The notes: generated by a model not told the origin, from the letters alone. DNA of 13,736 nucleotides from Rikenellaceae bacterium (GCA_020859875.1 JAJBVJ010000293.1:1-13736); one strand, 5' to 3'; shown: positions 1 to 8,096, counted from the first letter of the stretch. Numbers and translations are program-made.

Positions 1-1
1 C

Positions 2-772
2 TTCGCCATACTTTATATTCATAAGGAGGGAATAACCATAGGAAGAAGCTCCTAGATCGTCATGTTAACCTCCTTTCTGGACGAACTCTTCTTTATCGTG
101 CTTTTCCCCATTCTCGTACTGTTTTTCGGTAAAAGTACCCTTTTCGACACTTCGGGCGGGGAGGGCATCTTCGAAACGGGGATCATGGCACTGGCCATTG
201 TAGCTTACCTGCTCAAACTGGTTTACCTGGCGATCCTCAGTTACGGCCTGTTCTTCAATCCCAGAGGATTGAAATGGCTTTTAATGAGGCTTTTCCGTCT
301 TAGTCTGTTGCGGAGGTGGTACAGGGATATGAACAAAGTGGGAACCGACATCATTAACAGTTCGACCGAGATACGTACCAAAGGTATGCGCTTTTGGTCG
401 TCCGCATTCGCTTCTACCTTCCTCTCCTGGACATCCCGCTATCTGGTAGCCAACGCGATCGTTATGGCTTTCTTTGCCGTCAGCGACCATCTGCTGCTGT
501 TCGCCCGCCAGCTGGTTACATGGATCGTTATGCTCGTTACGCCCACCCCCGGGGGCAGTGGTTTTGCCGAATATATCTTCACCAATTACTGCAGCGACCT
601 TATGGATGTTCCGATCGGATTGCAGTTGAGCGCCGCGGCCCTTATCGCCTTTATTTGGAGGGGTATCACATATTATCCCTATCTTGTGGTCGGGGTGATG
701 ATATTCCCGAGATGGGTGGCAAAAAAGTTCGGCCAGAAAACTAAAAAACCGTATAATGGACCAAATAGATGA
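2..772 (+). pseudogene. LPG-synthase/YbhN-type flippase-like membrane protein, C-terminal part, interrupted by in-frame TAG
   Basis: The reading frame is open from the left edge (codon 2-4) except for a TAG at 53-55, then continues from an ATG at 62 to a TGA at 770-772. The protein is very hydrophobic with several membrane segments. It carries TPTPGGSGFAEYIF late in the protein, the hallmark of the LPG_synthase_TM family (MprF C-terminal domain, YbhN/UPF0104), and a segment LTSFLDELFF that fits the earlier conserved helix with its acidic residues. Family members are usually about 300-350 residues, so the N-terminal third lies outside the window. Upstream of the TAG the frame reads KEGITIGRSS, which joins smoothly onto IVMLTSF, so the TAG looks like a nonsense codon inside one gene rather than an intergenic gap. 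A short product from ATG 62 is possible but would lack the first helices. Substrate is unknown. The end overlaps the next gene by 17 nt. Confidence 0.72.
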
Positions 773-1487
773 TCAAAAGGTACCGGAGCCCGGCACAACC
801 ACGCCATACCGCAGATCCTGGAGGCGCATCCGGATATATCTCAGAGAGCTGTCGGTTATCATTGTCGGTATACTGATAACGGTTATGATTACCGGGATCG
901 TAAGCAATTTCTCGCGTCAACGGGAACTTCGCGGCATGCTCTCGCGGGTAACCGAGGAGCTGCGGCAAAATGTGGATGCGGTAAACCATGCCCGGGAATA
1001 TTATGCCCGGGAGCAACGCGGGTTCGACATATTGAAGAGCAGTATGGACAATATCCTTACCGTCCCCACCGACACCCTCGAGAAATACCGTTTTATAATA
1101 GGATCCATCCATTCCCTCGAGACAAAGAACGATGCTTATGAAGTCCTTAAAAATTCCATACTGACCCAATATATACGCAAAAAGGGGTTGATGACCGAAC
1201 TCTCGGCGGCGTACGGAAGGCTCGACATACTGGGCAAGCAGCTGGACGAATACTCCTCCCAAAAAAGGGGTTTCTTTTATCCCATGCTGCAAAATCTCGA
1301 ACCCGAAGAGGTGGATCGTTGGATGAACGGAAGTGCCCACGACATGTTCATATATCCCGCAGCCGACCGCGGGTTCCGAACATTTGTGATCGTAGGGCCC
1401 ACGGTGATCGATCCGGATTATTTCGATCTTACGGCCAAGACCCTCCTAAGTACCATATCCCGGATGGAAGGATACGGTTACAAGTAG
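756..1487 (+). CDS. Single-pass membrane protein of unknown function
   Basis: I do not recognise a characterised family. The 243-residue product has a basic N-terminal stretch (residues 18-30), one membrane helix at about 32-50 (LSVIIVGILITVMITGIV) and a long charged region after it. Residues about 52-95 (RQRELRGMLSRVTEELRQN onward) look like coiled coil. The layout of a short cytoplasmic tail, one helix and a helical soluble part resembles DUF6090-type proteins of Bacteroidota, but this is resemblance, not identification. The start overlaps the end of the upstream membrane-protein gene by 17 nt, so the two are probably co-transcribed and translationally coupled. It ends in TAG just before the rpmH promoter. 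Confidence 0.75.
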   Translation: MDQIDDQKVPEPGTTTPYRRSWRRIRIYLRELSVIIVGILITVMITGIVSNFSRQRELRGMLSRVTEELRQNVDAVNHAREYYAREQRGFDILKSSMDNILTVPTDTLEKYRFIIGSIHSLETKNDAYEVLKNSILTQYIRKKGLMTELSAAYGRLDILGKQLDEYSSQKRGFFYPMLQNLEPEEVDRWMNGSAHDMFIYPAADRGFRTFVIVGPTVIDPDYFDLTAKTLLSTISRMEGYGYK

Positions 1488-1516
1488 CTCTCCGTGTATA
1501 AATTCCGCATATTATT

Positions 1517-1546
1517 TTTGGATAAAATAAATTTATTATACCTTTG
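1517..1546 (+). promoter_or_regulatory. Bacteroidota-type promoter of rpmH
   Basis: TTTG at 1517-1520 and TACCTTTG at 1539-1546 match the -33 and -7 elements (TTTG / TAnnTTTG) of the primary sigma factor of Bacteroidota, with an 18-nt spacer in an AT-rich stretch. The -7 element ends 37 nt before the rpmH start. Confidence 0.75.
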
Positions 1547-1583
1547 CACTCCGCAAAAGTGTAAACAATAAAACGATATAGCG

Positions 1584-1739
1584 ATGAAAAGGACTTTCCA
1601 ACCCTCGCGCAGGAAGAGGATAAACAAACACGGTTTCCGTCACAGGATGTCGACCCCGAACGGCCGTAAAGTGCTTGCCGCACGCAGGGCGAAAGGTCGC
1701 AAGAAACTTTCCGTTTCAGACGAAACGCTCTCGAAATAA
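1584..1739 (+). CDS. rpmH: 50S ribosomal protein L34
   Basis: This 51-residue, strongly basic protein begins MKRTFQPSRRKRINKHGF and continues RHRMSTPNGRKVLAARRAKG, the canonical L34 sequence. L34 is a small protein of the large ribosomal subunit that binds 23S rRNA. The C-terminal tail (KKLSVSDETLSK) is a little longer than in Escherichia coli. The gene stands alone here, with its own promoter at 1517-1546 and an intrinsic terminator at 1767-1799. The common rpmH neighbour rnpA is not next to it in this window. Confidence 0.97.
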   Translation: MKRTFQPSRRKRINKHGFRHRMSTPNGRKVLAARRAKGRKKLSVSDETLSK

Positions 1740-1766
1740 TACTAATTCATCGCAGATTTACGTTAT

Positions 1767-1799
1767 AAGGATGTCGGTTCGGCATCCTTTTGTATTTTT
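1767..1799 (+). terminator. Intrinsic terminator after rpmH
   Basis: AAGGATGTCG (1767-1776) pairs with CGGCATCCTT (1780-1789) around a three-base loop, with one T-G wobble. It is followed by a T-rich run to 1799. It sits 28 nt after the rpmH stop codon. Confidence 0.85.
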
Positions 1800-1835
1800 C
1801 CGCTGCGCAGGAACCGAAAGGGAACGTAAAAGAGA

Positions 1836-1997
1836 GGAGGCGCCCTCGGTATTTCCTGAAAAACAAAGTTTTCCTCCCTATGCCCCCGGCTTGCACTGTC
1901 TTTAAATACTTTTAGAGAGGATGCGCCTCGGGCAAGCACAAACAAGTTTGGCTTCCCTCCCGGCTTTCTCTATCTTTACAGAAGATCGGAGGCGCCC
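1836..1997. repeat. Ten-base direct repeat in the rpmH-mqnE gap
   Basis: GGAGGCGCCC occurs at 1836-1845 and again at 1988-1997; each copy holds the palindrome GGCGCC. The copies flank the upstream mqnE promoter element. No gene is visible between 1740 and 2056; the stretch holds only the rpmH terminator, this repeat and promoter-like motifs. The repeat may be chance. Confidence 0.3.
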
Positions 1998-2052
1998 CGG
2001 CAATCTTTCGCATACGATTTGCTTCGATTGACCTCGGCATTCACTATATTTG
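1947..2052 (+). promoter_or_regulatory. Promoter region of mqnE with two -7-like elements
   Basis: TTTG at 1947-1950 and TATCTTTA at 1971-1978 are spaced by 20 nt and form a good promoter with one mismatch in the -7 box, giving a leader of about 70 nt. A second, perfect -7 box, TATATTTG at 2045-2052, ends four bases before the mqnE ATG. A TTTG at 2018-2021 lies 23 nt upstream of it, a little too far. If the second box is used, the message would be leaderless or nearly so. Confidence 0.6.
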
Positions 2053-2056
2053 CCCC

Positions 2057-3148
2057 ATGCGTTCGGAACTTTTGAAAGACGGTACGGCTGAAATTGCGGC
2101 ACGGGTGGAGTCCGGGGGAAGGATAACCCCGGAAGAGGCCCTGCTGCTATGGCGGCAAGCACCGCTGGCCGTGGTCGGGACGCTCGCCGACAGCATAAAA
2201 AGGAAAAAGAGCGGAGATTCGGTCTATTACAACCGTAATTTCCATATCGAACCGACGAATATTTGCCTTTTCAGGTGCAAATTCTGCTCCTACCGAAGGG
2301 AAGAGGGCCAGACCGGTGCCTGGAATATGACCCTCGGGGAGATAGAAGATGCGGCCCGCAAATATACCGATTCGCCGGTAACGGAGGTACACATAGTCGG
2401 CGGAGTACATCCGGCCCACGATCTGGATTTCTATACGGAAATGATCCGCCGGATAAAGGTCGTTTTGCCCGATGTTACAATCAAGGCGTTCACGGCCATC
2501 GAGCTGGCCTATATGATCGAGAAAGCCGGAATGGATTACACCACGGGGCTCCGCATATTAAAAAATGCCGGCATGGAGGCTATTCCTGGGGGAGGTGCCG
2601 AAATTTTCGACGAGGATATAAGGCGTAGGATCTGCCCGGAGAAGGGGAGCACAGATCGGTGGCTCGAAATTCACGAATCCGCACACAATATCGGCCTTAG
2701 GACGAACGCTACGATGTTATACGGCCATGTAGAGGGTATCGAGCATCGAATCGACCACATGGAACGGCTGCGCACTCTTCAGGATCGCACCGGCGGTTTC
2801 GACGCATTCATTCCCCTCAAGTTCCGTAGCGCGGGCAACAGCATGGAAAATTGCGGGGAGGTTCCCGTTACCGACGACCTGCGGACGCTGGCCATGTCGA
2901 GGATATACCTCGATAATTTTCCCCACATCAAGGCCTACTGGCCCATGTACGGGAAAACCACGACGGAAATGGCGCTTTCGTTCGGCGCCGACGATATAGA
3001 CGGAACGATAGACGATACCACCAAAATTTATTCGATGGCCGGGGCCGAGGATTTGCGCCCGGTGATGACCGTCGACGATATAAAAACCCTCGTTTCCGCG
3101 GCCGGTTACCGTGCCGTCGAACGGGACACATTTTACAACGAGGTCTGA
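2057..3148 (+). CDS. mqnE: Aminofutalosine synthase (radical SAM, menaquinone biosynthesis)
   Basis: MqnE joins 3-[(1-carboxyvinyl)oxy]benzoate to SAM to make aminofutalosine in the futalosine route to menaquinone, in the cytoplasm. The 363-residue product has the radical-SAM cluster motif CxxxCxxC at C70, C74 and C77 (CLFRCKFC). It also shows the CofH/MqnE signatures VGGVHP, IPGGGAEIF, TNATMLYGH, LQDRTGGF and IPLKFRS. The C-terminal region (DDIDGTIDDTTKIYSMAGA) and the final ERDTFYN are typical of MqnE rather than MqnC. The start at 2057 puts the cluster at the usual distance and lies just after a -7 box. The forward genes after it may be co-transcribed, though a -7-like sequence precedes the next start. 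No other mqn gene is in the window, so the rest of the pathway must be elsewhere. No odd residues were seen. Confidence 0.92.
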   Translation: MRSELLKDGTAEIAARVESGGRITPEEALLLWRQAPLAVVGTLADSIKRKKSGDSVYYNRNFHIEPTNICLFRCKFCSYRREEGQTGAWNMTLGEIEDAARKYTDSPVTEVHIVGGVHPAHDLDFYTEMIRRIKVVLPDVTIKAFTAIELAYMIEKAGMDYTTGLRILKNAGMEAIPGGGAEIFDEDIRRRICPEKGSTDRWLEIHESAHNIGLRTNATMLYGHVEGIEHRIDHMERLRTLQDRTGGFDAFIPLKFRSAGNSMENCGEVPVTDDLRTLAMSRIYLDNFPHIKAYWPMYGKTTTEMALSFGADDIDGTIDDTTKIYSMAGAEDLRPVMTVDDIKTLVSAAGYRAVERDTFYNEV

Positions 3149-3191
3149 GGAGAAATCCCCGGTACCGCCCTTACTTAAATATATTTTGCTA

Positions 3192-4064
3192 ATGGATTTT
3201 CTAAGGAAGATATATGCCTACATTGCCCAGCGGAGGGTTATAAGGCATCTGATACTTGTCGTTTGCACCTTTTTGGTGTTCATTTTCATATGCTCCGTAC
3301 TTCTCAACCTTTTCACCCGCCACAACACGAGCGAGGCGGTTCCCGACTTCTCGGGGATGCGGGTCGAAGAGGCCCTGGGCGCTTCCCGGAAGGCCAAATT
3401 GCGGATCGAAGTGAACGACTCCCTATACGTCCCCGCCTATGAAGGGGGAATAATCCTCGACCAGCTCCCCAAACCCGGTACACGGGTAAAGAAGGGCCGC
3501 CGGGTTATCGTGACGATCAATTCCCACAAACAACGCATGGTCGACATACCTTATGTCACCGGCTACTCACTTCGTCAGGCCAAAAATAATCTCGAGGTTG
3601 CGGGCTTGGAGATCGATAAATTGATTTTCCGTGACGATATAGCGGCCAATTATATATTGGAAGAGCGTTACGCGAATCAGGTGGTAGAATCCGGAAGCCA
3701 CCTTCGGGCGGAACAGGGTTCGGGCATTACTCTTGTGGTGGGCAGCAATGCCGAGGCCGCCCTGCCCGTTGTTCCCAAGTTGATAGGACTCCCCCTCAGC
3801 CAGGCTAAAAGCCGGCTTTGGGAAACGGGCCTCAACCTCGGTAAGGTGGAATACGATCCCGAAATTACCATGCTCACCCGCAACCAGGCAAGGGTCTACG
3901 TCCAAAGCCTCGGACAGGGGGTGAGAACCGCTCCGGGTACCGAAGTGTCCCTAAAACTCACCCTCGACCCCGACAAGGTGGAGGATGCGGGCAAATCGTC
4001 CGACACCGCGGCAAGACGCAGGGCGTCGGCCGAAGAGGCCTCCGCACAAGAGCCGCAGCAATAA
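3192..4064 (+). CDS. Membrane-anchored PASTA-domain protein
   Basis: The 290-residue protein has a short cytoplasmic N-terminus, one membrane helix at about 19-41 (LILVVCTFLVFIFICSVLLN) and three extracytoplasmic PASTA repeats at about 49-110, 117-184 and 192-257. Each begins with a VPDFSGM, IPYVTGY or VPKLIGL type motif and ends with hydrophobic strand residues. An acidic and Ala-rich tail follows. PASTA repeats bind peptidoglycan fragments or stabilise cell-wall proteins; here no kinase or transpeptidase domain is attached. I chose ATG 3192 because it directly precedes the membrane anchor and clears mqnE; the longer start at 3111 would overlap mqnE and add a non-conserved extension. In Bacteroidales such a gene commonly sits beside an RluD-type synthase, as here: its TAA overlaps the next ATG (TAATG). 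Confidence 0.88.
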   Translation: MDFLRKIYAYIAQRRVIRHLILVVCTFLVFIFICSVLLNLFTRHNTSEAVPDFSGMRVEEALGASRKAKLRIEVNDSLYVPAYEGGIILDQLPKPGTRVKKGRRVIVTINSHKQRMVDIPYVTGYSLRQAKNNLEVAGLEIDKLIFRDDIAANYILEERYANQVVESGSHLRAEQGSGITLVVGSNAEAALPVVPKLIGLPLSQAKSRLWETGLNLGKVEYDPEITMLTRNQARVYVQSLGQGVRTAPGTEVSLKLTLDPDKVEDAGKSSDTAARRRASAEEASAQEPQQ

Positions 4065-5200
4065 TGGCTTTTCAAAAACACGATATATTCCCCGAATCGA
4101 AGGGAACCGAAGCGGCGCAATTTCCCGAGGCGGACGCCGGTGCCGTTTTACCCCTATTGGATCCGGATGAGGAGGAATCTCAGGACGAGCTCTACGAGCA
4201 TTTCGCCCTTACGGTAGATAAGGGCCAGGCTATGCTTCGCATTGACAAGTTCCTGACCAACCGCCTGGAAAGTACCTCGCGCAACCGTATCCAGACCGCC
4301 GCCGACAGCGGCAACATTATCGTGAACGGCGCGGCCGTAAAAGCCAGCTACAAGGTAAAACCCCTCGACCGGATCTCCATTGTCTTGCCCTATCCGCGCC
4401 GGGAACTGGAGATCGTACCCGAGAATATCCCGCTCGATATCACTTACGAGGACGACTACCTGATGGTCATAAATAAACCGGCCGGAATGGTCGTACATCC
4501 CGGCCACGGCAATTACAGCGGTACCCTGGTAAATGCCCTCACCTATTATCTGCAGGGGCTCGAACTGTTCAGCGAGGGGGATATGCGCGCGGGGTTGGTT
4601 CACCGCATAGACAAGTAAACTTCGGTAATTCTTGTGATCGCAAAGGACTAAAAATCAAATGCCATTCTCGACCGCAAGTTCTTCGAGCACACCATCGAGA
4701 GGTGCTACCGGGCGCTTGTTTGGGGAAACCTGCCCGAAGACGAGGGTACCATCACCGGAAATATCGGACGCAGTGTCCGCGACCGCCTCAAGATGTATGT
4801 ATTTGCCGACGGCCAGGCCGGCAAGCATGCCGTAACACACTATAAGGTACTCGAGCGGTATGGCTACGTAACCCTGGTGGAATGCCGGCTGGAAACGGGT
4901 CGCACCCACCAGATCAGGGTTCACATGGAGTGGCAGGGGCATCCCCTGTTCAACGATGCTCGCTACGGCGGCGACCGCATTTTGAAGGGAACAACTTTCA
5001 CCAAATACAAACAGTTCATCCAAAACTGTTTTTCCATAATGCCACGACAGGCCCTCCACGCCAAGAGCCTCGGCTTCGAGCACCCCGTTACCCGGGAGCG
5101 GATGAATTTCGACTCCCCTCTTCCCGAGGATTTCCGGCAGGTAATCGAAAAGTGGGACTCCTACGTTGCCCACCGGGACACCTACGGGGAGGAGGAATAA
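4064..5200 (+). pseudogene. rluD: RluD/RluA-family 23S rRNA pseudouridine synthase, broken by two in-frame TAA codons
   Basis: The frame encodes 378 codons of a full RluD-type enzyme: an N-terminal extension, an S4 RNA-binding domain (about 59-105, LRIDKFLTNRLES), then the synthase domain with INKPAGMVVHPG, the catalytic loop GLVHRIDK (Asp183), and RLETGRTHQIRVHM in the second half. RluD makes pseudouridines in helix 69 of 23S rRNA. TAA codons fall at codon 185 (4616-4618) and codon 196 (4649-4651). Between them the text reads TSVILVIAKD, where the family has TSG. No frame change occurs; both halves are in one frame and otherwise well conserved, so decay is recent or the stops are errors. A product ending at K184 has the catalytic Asp but no complete active site, and the second half has no obvious start until M at 4793. 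Starts overlapping the PASTA gene stop. Confidence 0.88.
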
Positions 5201-5228
5201 AACGTACTTCTCTGAGTATTACAGTGAC

Positions 5229-5669
5229 TTAGCGGCAATTCCCGTCATCTATCCGGACGGTCTCTATCCCGATACGCCGGAGCAGTTCCACACCCTCACG
5301 GGAATGGTAGCTGTCACAGTAGACCACCCGCACGATTCCGGCCTGTATTATCAACTTCGAACATTCGATGCACGGCATGGCCGTAATATAGAGCGTGGCC
5401 CCCTGGCTGCTGTTGGTACTCTTGGCGACTTTGGTGATGGCGTTGGCCTCGGCATGAAGGACGTAGGGCTTGGTGAGTCCGGCCTCGTCTTCGCAAATGT
5501 TCTCGAATCCCGACGGGGTACCGTTGCAACCGTCGGAGATTATCATCTTGTCCTTGACTATAAGCGCTCCCACCTTCCGGCGTTCGCAGTATGAATTCTC
5601 GGCCCATATGCGGGCCATGCGGATATACCGCAGGTCGAGCTGCCGCTGCTTTTCTTCGTGATATCCCAT
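5229..5669 (-). CDS. dCMP deaminase (ComEB-like, zinc-dependent)
   Basis: This cytoplasmic enzyme deaminates dCMP to dUMP, feeding thymidylate synthesis. The 146-residue product has the cytidine/deoxycytidylate deaminase zinc site HAE (H72, E74) and PCIEC (C100, C103), with E74 the expected proton shuttle. The family substrate loop NGTPSGF and the flanking CERRKVGALIV are also present. Length is usual for the family. It lies 65 nt downstream of the serine hydrolase gene on the same strand, with a good -7 box between them, so it probably has its own promoter. It converges with rluD, leaving 28 nt between the stops and no clear terminator. The plain zinc site and end-to-end similarity make an intact gene likely. 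Confidence 0.93.
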   Translation of the reverse strand: MGYHEEKQRQLDLRYIRMARIWAENSYCERRKVGALIVKDKMIISDGCNGTPSGFENICEDEAGLTKPYVLHAEANAITKVAKSTNSSQGATLYITAMPCIECSKLIIQAGIVRVVYCDSYHSREGVELLRRIGIETVRIDDGNCR

Positions 5670-5686
5670 TCCAAGATTTGTTTTAG

Positions 5687-5694
5687 CAAATTTA
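5687..5694 (-). promoter_or_regulatory. -7 element upstream of dCMP deaminase
   Basis: On the minus strand TAAATTTG matches TAnnTTTG exactly and ends 17 nt before the start codon. No good -33 TTTG is seen at 19-21 nt, so only half of the promoter is supported. Confidence 0.5.
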
Positions 5695-5734
5695 TAATTT
5701 TACAGCCAACCGGCATCTACGGCGCTGGTAGACT

Positions 5735-6928
5735 TTACTCTTCCATTCCGCAACCCGCTTCCGGAGACTTCCGCCGCCGGAGTATATCCATCCCGGCATC
5801 GAGCCAGGTATCAACGTCGTCCGGGTAGTTCTGCTTCGTTCTGGTCTCGCTCCGCTTTTTTCCGAGCCGGACAAATATCGCATTTTTGCCGGGAACCGCC
5901 AGTATATATTGCCCCAGTATTCCGCGCATATAAGGGATCTGTACACCATCTTTTTCAAGTATCCAGAACTGATAGCCGTATGTGTGGTTCGGCCCGTCGC
6001 TGTATTCCGACATGAGCCATTCGGCCGGAGCGATAGCCTTTTCCATATACCATTCGGGCACCAGCCGGCGGTCGTTCCACCGGCCGCGGTCGAGAATGAG
6101 CTTGCCGAAACGGGCAAAATCCCGTGCATTCGAATTGAAACAGCAATAGGCTTTTCCCATGCCCTCCCTCCCGTCGAGGCTCCAGAGTGCGTCGTACTCC
6201 GCTCCCATAGGTTTCCACAGCTTCTCCGAGGCATATTCGCCGATACTGCGTCCCGTGGCCTGCCTGAGAACGTACCCGAGCATCTGCGTGACCCCGCTCT
6301 GGTAGACCGTGCGTTCACCGGGGGCGGCGACCTGCCTGATCCTTCCGACCATTCCGCAAAGGTCTTTCCCGTAATAGGCTCGGGTTGTGGGCGAAAAGAG
6401 ACCGGCATAACTTTCGTTCCACTCTACCCCGGCGCTCATGGTCAAAAGGTGCTCCACGGTCATTTTCCGTCCGTCGAAATCCCTTATCCCCGGTATGTAA
6501 TCCGAAACCGGCGTATCGAGACTCTCGATATAGCCCTCCGCTATGGCTATGCCCGTCAGCAATGAGACGATGCTTTTGGCCATCGAGAAGGAATTGCTGT
6601 ACGAATCGGGGCCGTACCCGTCCCAATACTTCTCGAACACCAACGAATCGTCCTGGATAACTATATAGGCGACCGTTTCGAGCGCTTCGAATATTCCCAT
6701 ATACTTGTCCGGTATCGAATGCCGGCCGTAATCGGATGCCATCGGCCACGGTTGGGGCTCTGCCGCTTCGACGGTTCGGTTATCGAAGATTCGGTACTGG
6801 TCGATTTCGGGGAGCCGGTGCACCAGGGCCCGGGGGATGTACCGCAGCGCCGGAACGGTAAAGATAAGTATGACCGCCAATATGAGCAGTATAAACGCTC
6901 CCAGGAGCATCTTTTTAAGTGTCTTCAT
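5735..6928 (-). CDS. Membrane-anchored serine hydrolase, class C beta-lactamase/esterase fold
   Basis: The 397-residue protein starts with a basic N-terminus and a hydrophobic segment at about 8-27, a membrane anchor or uncleaved signal. The rest is a Beta-lactamase family (PF00144) domain: the nucleophile motif SMAK (S115, K118), then YQS (Y209-S211) in the place of YxN/YxS, and RGILGQ (335-340) where the third KTG/HxG-like element lies. TMSAGVEWNES and YPDDVDTW are typical of this Bacteroidota subgroup. The domain covers class C beta-lactamases, DD-peptidases and esterases, and the substrate cannot be read from the sequence. It acts outside the inner membrane. Divergent from the HTH_42 gene (103 nt apart) and followed by the dCMP deaminase on the same strand. 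Confidence 0.88.
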   Translation of the reverse strand: MKTLKKMLLGAFILLILAVILIFTVPALRYIPRALVHRLPEIDQYRIFDNRTVEAAEPQPWPMASDYGRHSIPDKYMGIFEALETVAYIVIQDDSLVFEKYWDGYGPDSYSNSFSMAKSIVSLLTGIAIAEGYIESLDTPVSDYIPGIRDFDGRKMTVEHLLTMSAGVEWNESYAGLFSPTTRAYYGKDLCGMVGRIRQVAAPGERTVYQSGVTQMLGYVLRQATGRSIGEYASEKLWKPMGAEYDALWSLDGREGMGKAYCCFNSNARDFARFGKLILDRGRWNDRRLVPEWYMEKAIAPAEWLMSEYSDGPNHTYGYQFWILEKDGVQIPYMRGILGQYILAVPGKNAIFVRLGKKRSETRTKQNYPDDVDTWLDAGMDILRRRKSPEAGCGMEE

Positions 6929-6953
6929 TCGAATTCGGATGTAGGAAACATGA

Positions 6954-6961
6954 CAAATATA
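6954..6961 (-). promoter_or_regulatory. -7 element upstream of the serine hydrolase
   Basis: TATATTTG on the minus strand is a perfect TAnnTTTG box, 25 nt before the hydrolase ATG. No clear -33 TTTG is present at the expected distance. An eight-codon open frame (6951 to 6925) begins two bases after the box and its TGA overlaps the hydrolase start as ATGA. Confidence 0.5.
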
Positions 6962-7031
6962 ATGTTTTGGTTTCCGGTGCGCCAGCCTATACCGTCAAAT
7001 ATTAACACAATTCGCTATTTTAGCAACCGCT

Positions 7032-8078
7032 ATGTTAAATGCAAGGATGTTATCGCAGCAGCTTGCCGCCCCCAGGTTCGACGATCCGGCCGAGGTTGTC
7101 CGATGGATGGGGGCTTTGCAGGCACAGGAGAGCAGAATGTTCAAATGGACCGTGGGAATACGGATGCAGAACCCGTCGCTATTGTCGGTGCAGCGGGCGC
7201 TGGATTCGGGACGATTGATCCGCGCCCATACCCTCCGTCCTACCTGGCATGTGGTTCCGGCGGAAGATTTCCGATGGATGGCCTCCCTGAATGAGAGCAA
7301 ACTGTCCGCGGGTATTTACGGTTGGGCAAAATCGGGCGGCATACTCCCGGGAGATATACAATCTCTAGCCGGAAAGGTGGAAAAGACACTCGAAGGCTCC
7401 CAACTGACAAGGCAGGAAGTCACCGAACGGCTCGCCGAACAAGTAACGGATGCCGGCGAGAGGATAGTATCGTTATACCTTTCTCTGGGAGAGATACAGG
7501 GACGCATCTGCAGTGGGGGCGAAAAAGGCGGGAAGAATACTTATATGCTTGCAGATGAACGCATCCCCCGTTGCATTTCCCTGTCGAGGGACGAGGCCCT
7601 TGCGGAGATGGCCGCACGTTATTTCCGCAGCCACGGGCCCGCTACGCTCGACGATTTCGTCTGGTGGTCGGGATTGGGTATTATCGACGCTAAAAAAGCG
7701 GTAGCTTCGCTTGGCAGCCATATATTCCGGGAAATGTCCGGCGGAAAGGAATTTTTGATTCACAGTGATTCCCCGGCTCTATCGACAGCGGTGCCGGGAA
7801 AGATCCTGCATCTGCTTCCCCCGTACGACGAATACCTTATAAGCTATAAAGACCGTTCCCATTGTATCGAAGAGAGACATAAAGGGTTCGCTTTCAATAG
7901 TTGGGGAATTTTCCATCCGGTGATCCTGTACAACGGGCGAATCACCGGAAATTGGCGAAAGAACAGCCGTAAAACCGGCGAACCTTACCATACCTCATTC
8001 TTCGAAGGCTGCCGCCCAGCCGCTAAGGGGCTGATCGCCGCGGCGGTCGAAAGATACTCGAAATTCCTTGCGGAATGA
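7032..8078 (+). CDS. HTH_42 (YcaQ/AlkZ-like) winged-helix protein, putative DNA glycosylase
   Basis: The 348-residue protein matches the winged-helix HTH_42 family (PF06224) along its length: an N-terminal LQAQES with Q30 and Q32, LRPTWHVVPAEDFRWM (about 69-84), and LLPPYDEYLISYKDRS in the C-terminal part. Family members AlkZ and YcaQ (AlkX) are DNA glycosylases that unhook crosslinks or remove bulky alkyl adducts; the QxQ or QxD motif near residues 30-39 is catalytic. Here the QAQ motif is kept, so a glycosylase role is plausible, but the lesion is unknown and many relatives are uncharacterised. A -7-like TATTTTAG (7016-7023, one mismatch) ends eight bases before the start. Downstream lies a separately promoted DUF3008 gene. 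Confidence 0.85.
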   Translation: MLNARMLSQQLAAPRFDDPAEVVRWMGALQAQESRMFKWTVGIRMQNPSLLSVQRALDSGRLIRAHTLRPTWHVVPAEDFRWMASLNESKLSAGIYGWAKSGGILPGDIQSLAGKVEKTLEGSQLTRQEVTERLAEQVTDAGERIVSLYLSLGEIQGRICSGGEKGGKNTYMLADERIPRCISLSRDEALAEMAARYFRSHGPATLDDFVWWSGLGIIDAKKAVASLGSHIFREMSGGKEFLIHSDSPALSTAVPGKILHLLPPYDEYLISYKDRSHCIEERHKGFAFNSWGIFHPVILYNGRITGNWRKNSRKTGEPYHTSFFEGCRPAAKGLIAAAVERYSKFLAE

Positions 8079-8096
8079 CCCATCACGGGTATTGTA

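Noticed and set aside
2057..3148. MqnC or CofH instead of MqnE
   Set aside because: The end of the protein (IYSMAGA, ERDTFYN) and the TNATMLYGH / LQDRTGGF blocks fit MqnE better.
3111..3191. Earlier start for the PASTA protein
   Set aside because: It would overlap mqnE and add 27 residues without family support; the ATG at 3192 leads straight into the membrane anchor.
4064..5200. Frameshift or split gene in rluD and in the TonB receptor
   Set aside because: Both halves of each gene are in the same frame and the codon count between conserved motifs fits the family, so no insertion or deletion is needed.
5201..5228. Terminator between rluD and the dCMP deaminase gene
   Set aside because: Only a four-pair stem (TACT/AGTA) without a T run is visible in the 28-nt gap.
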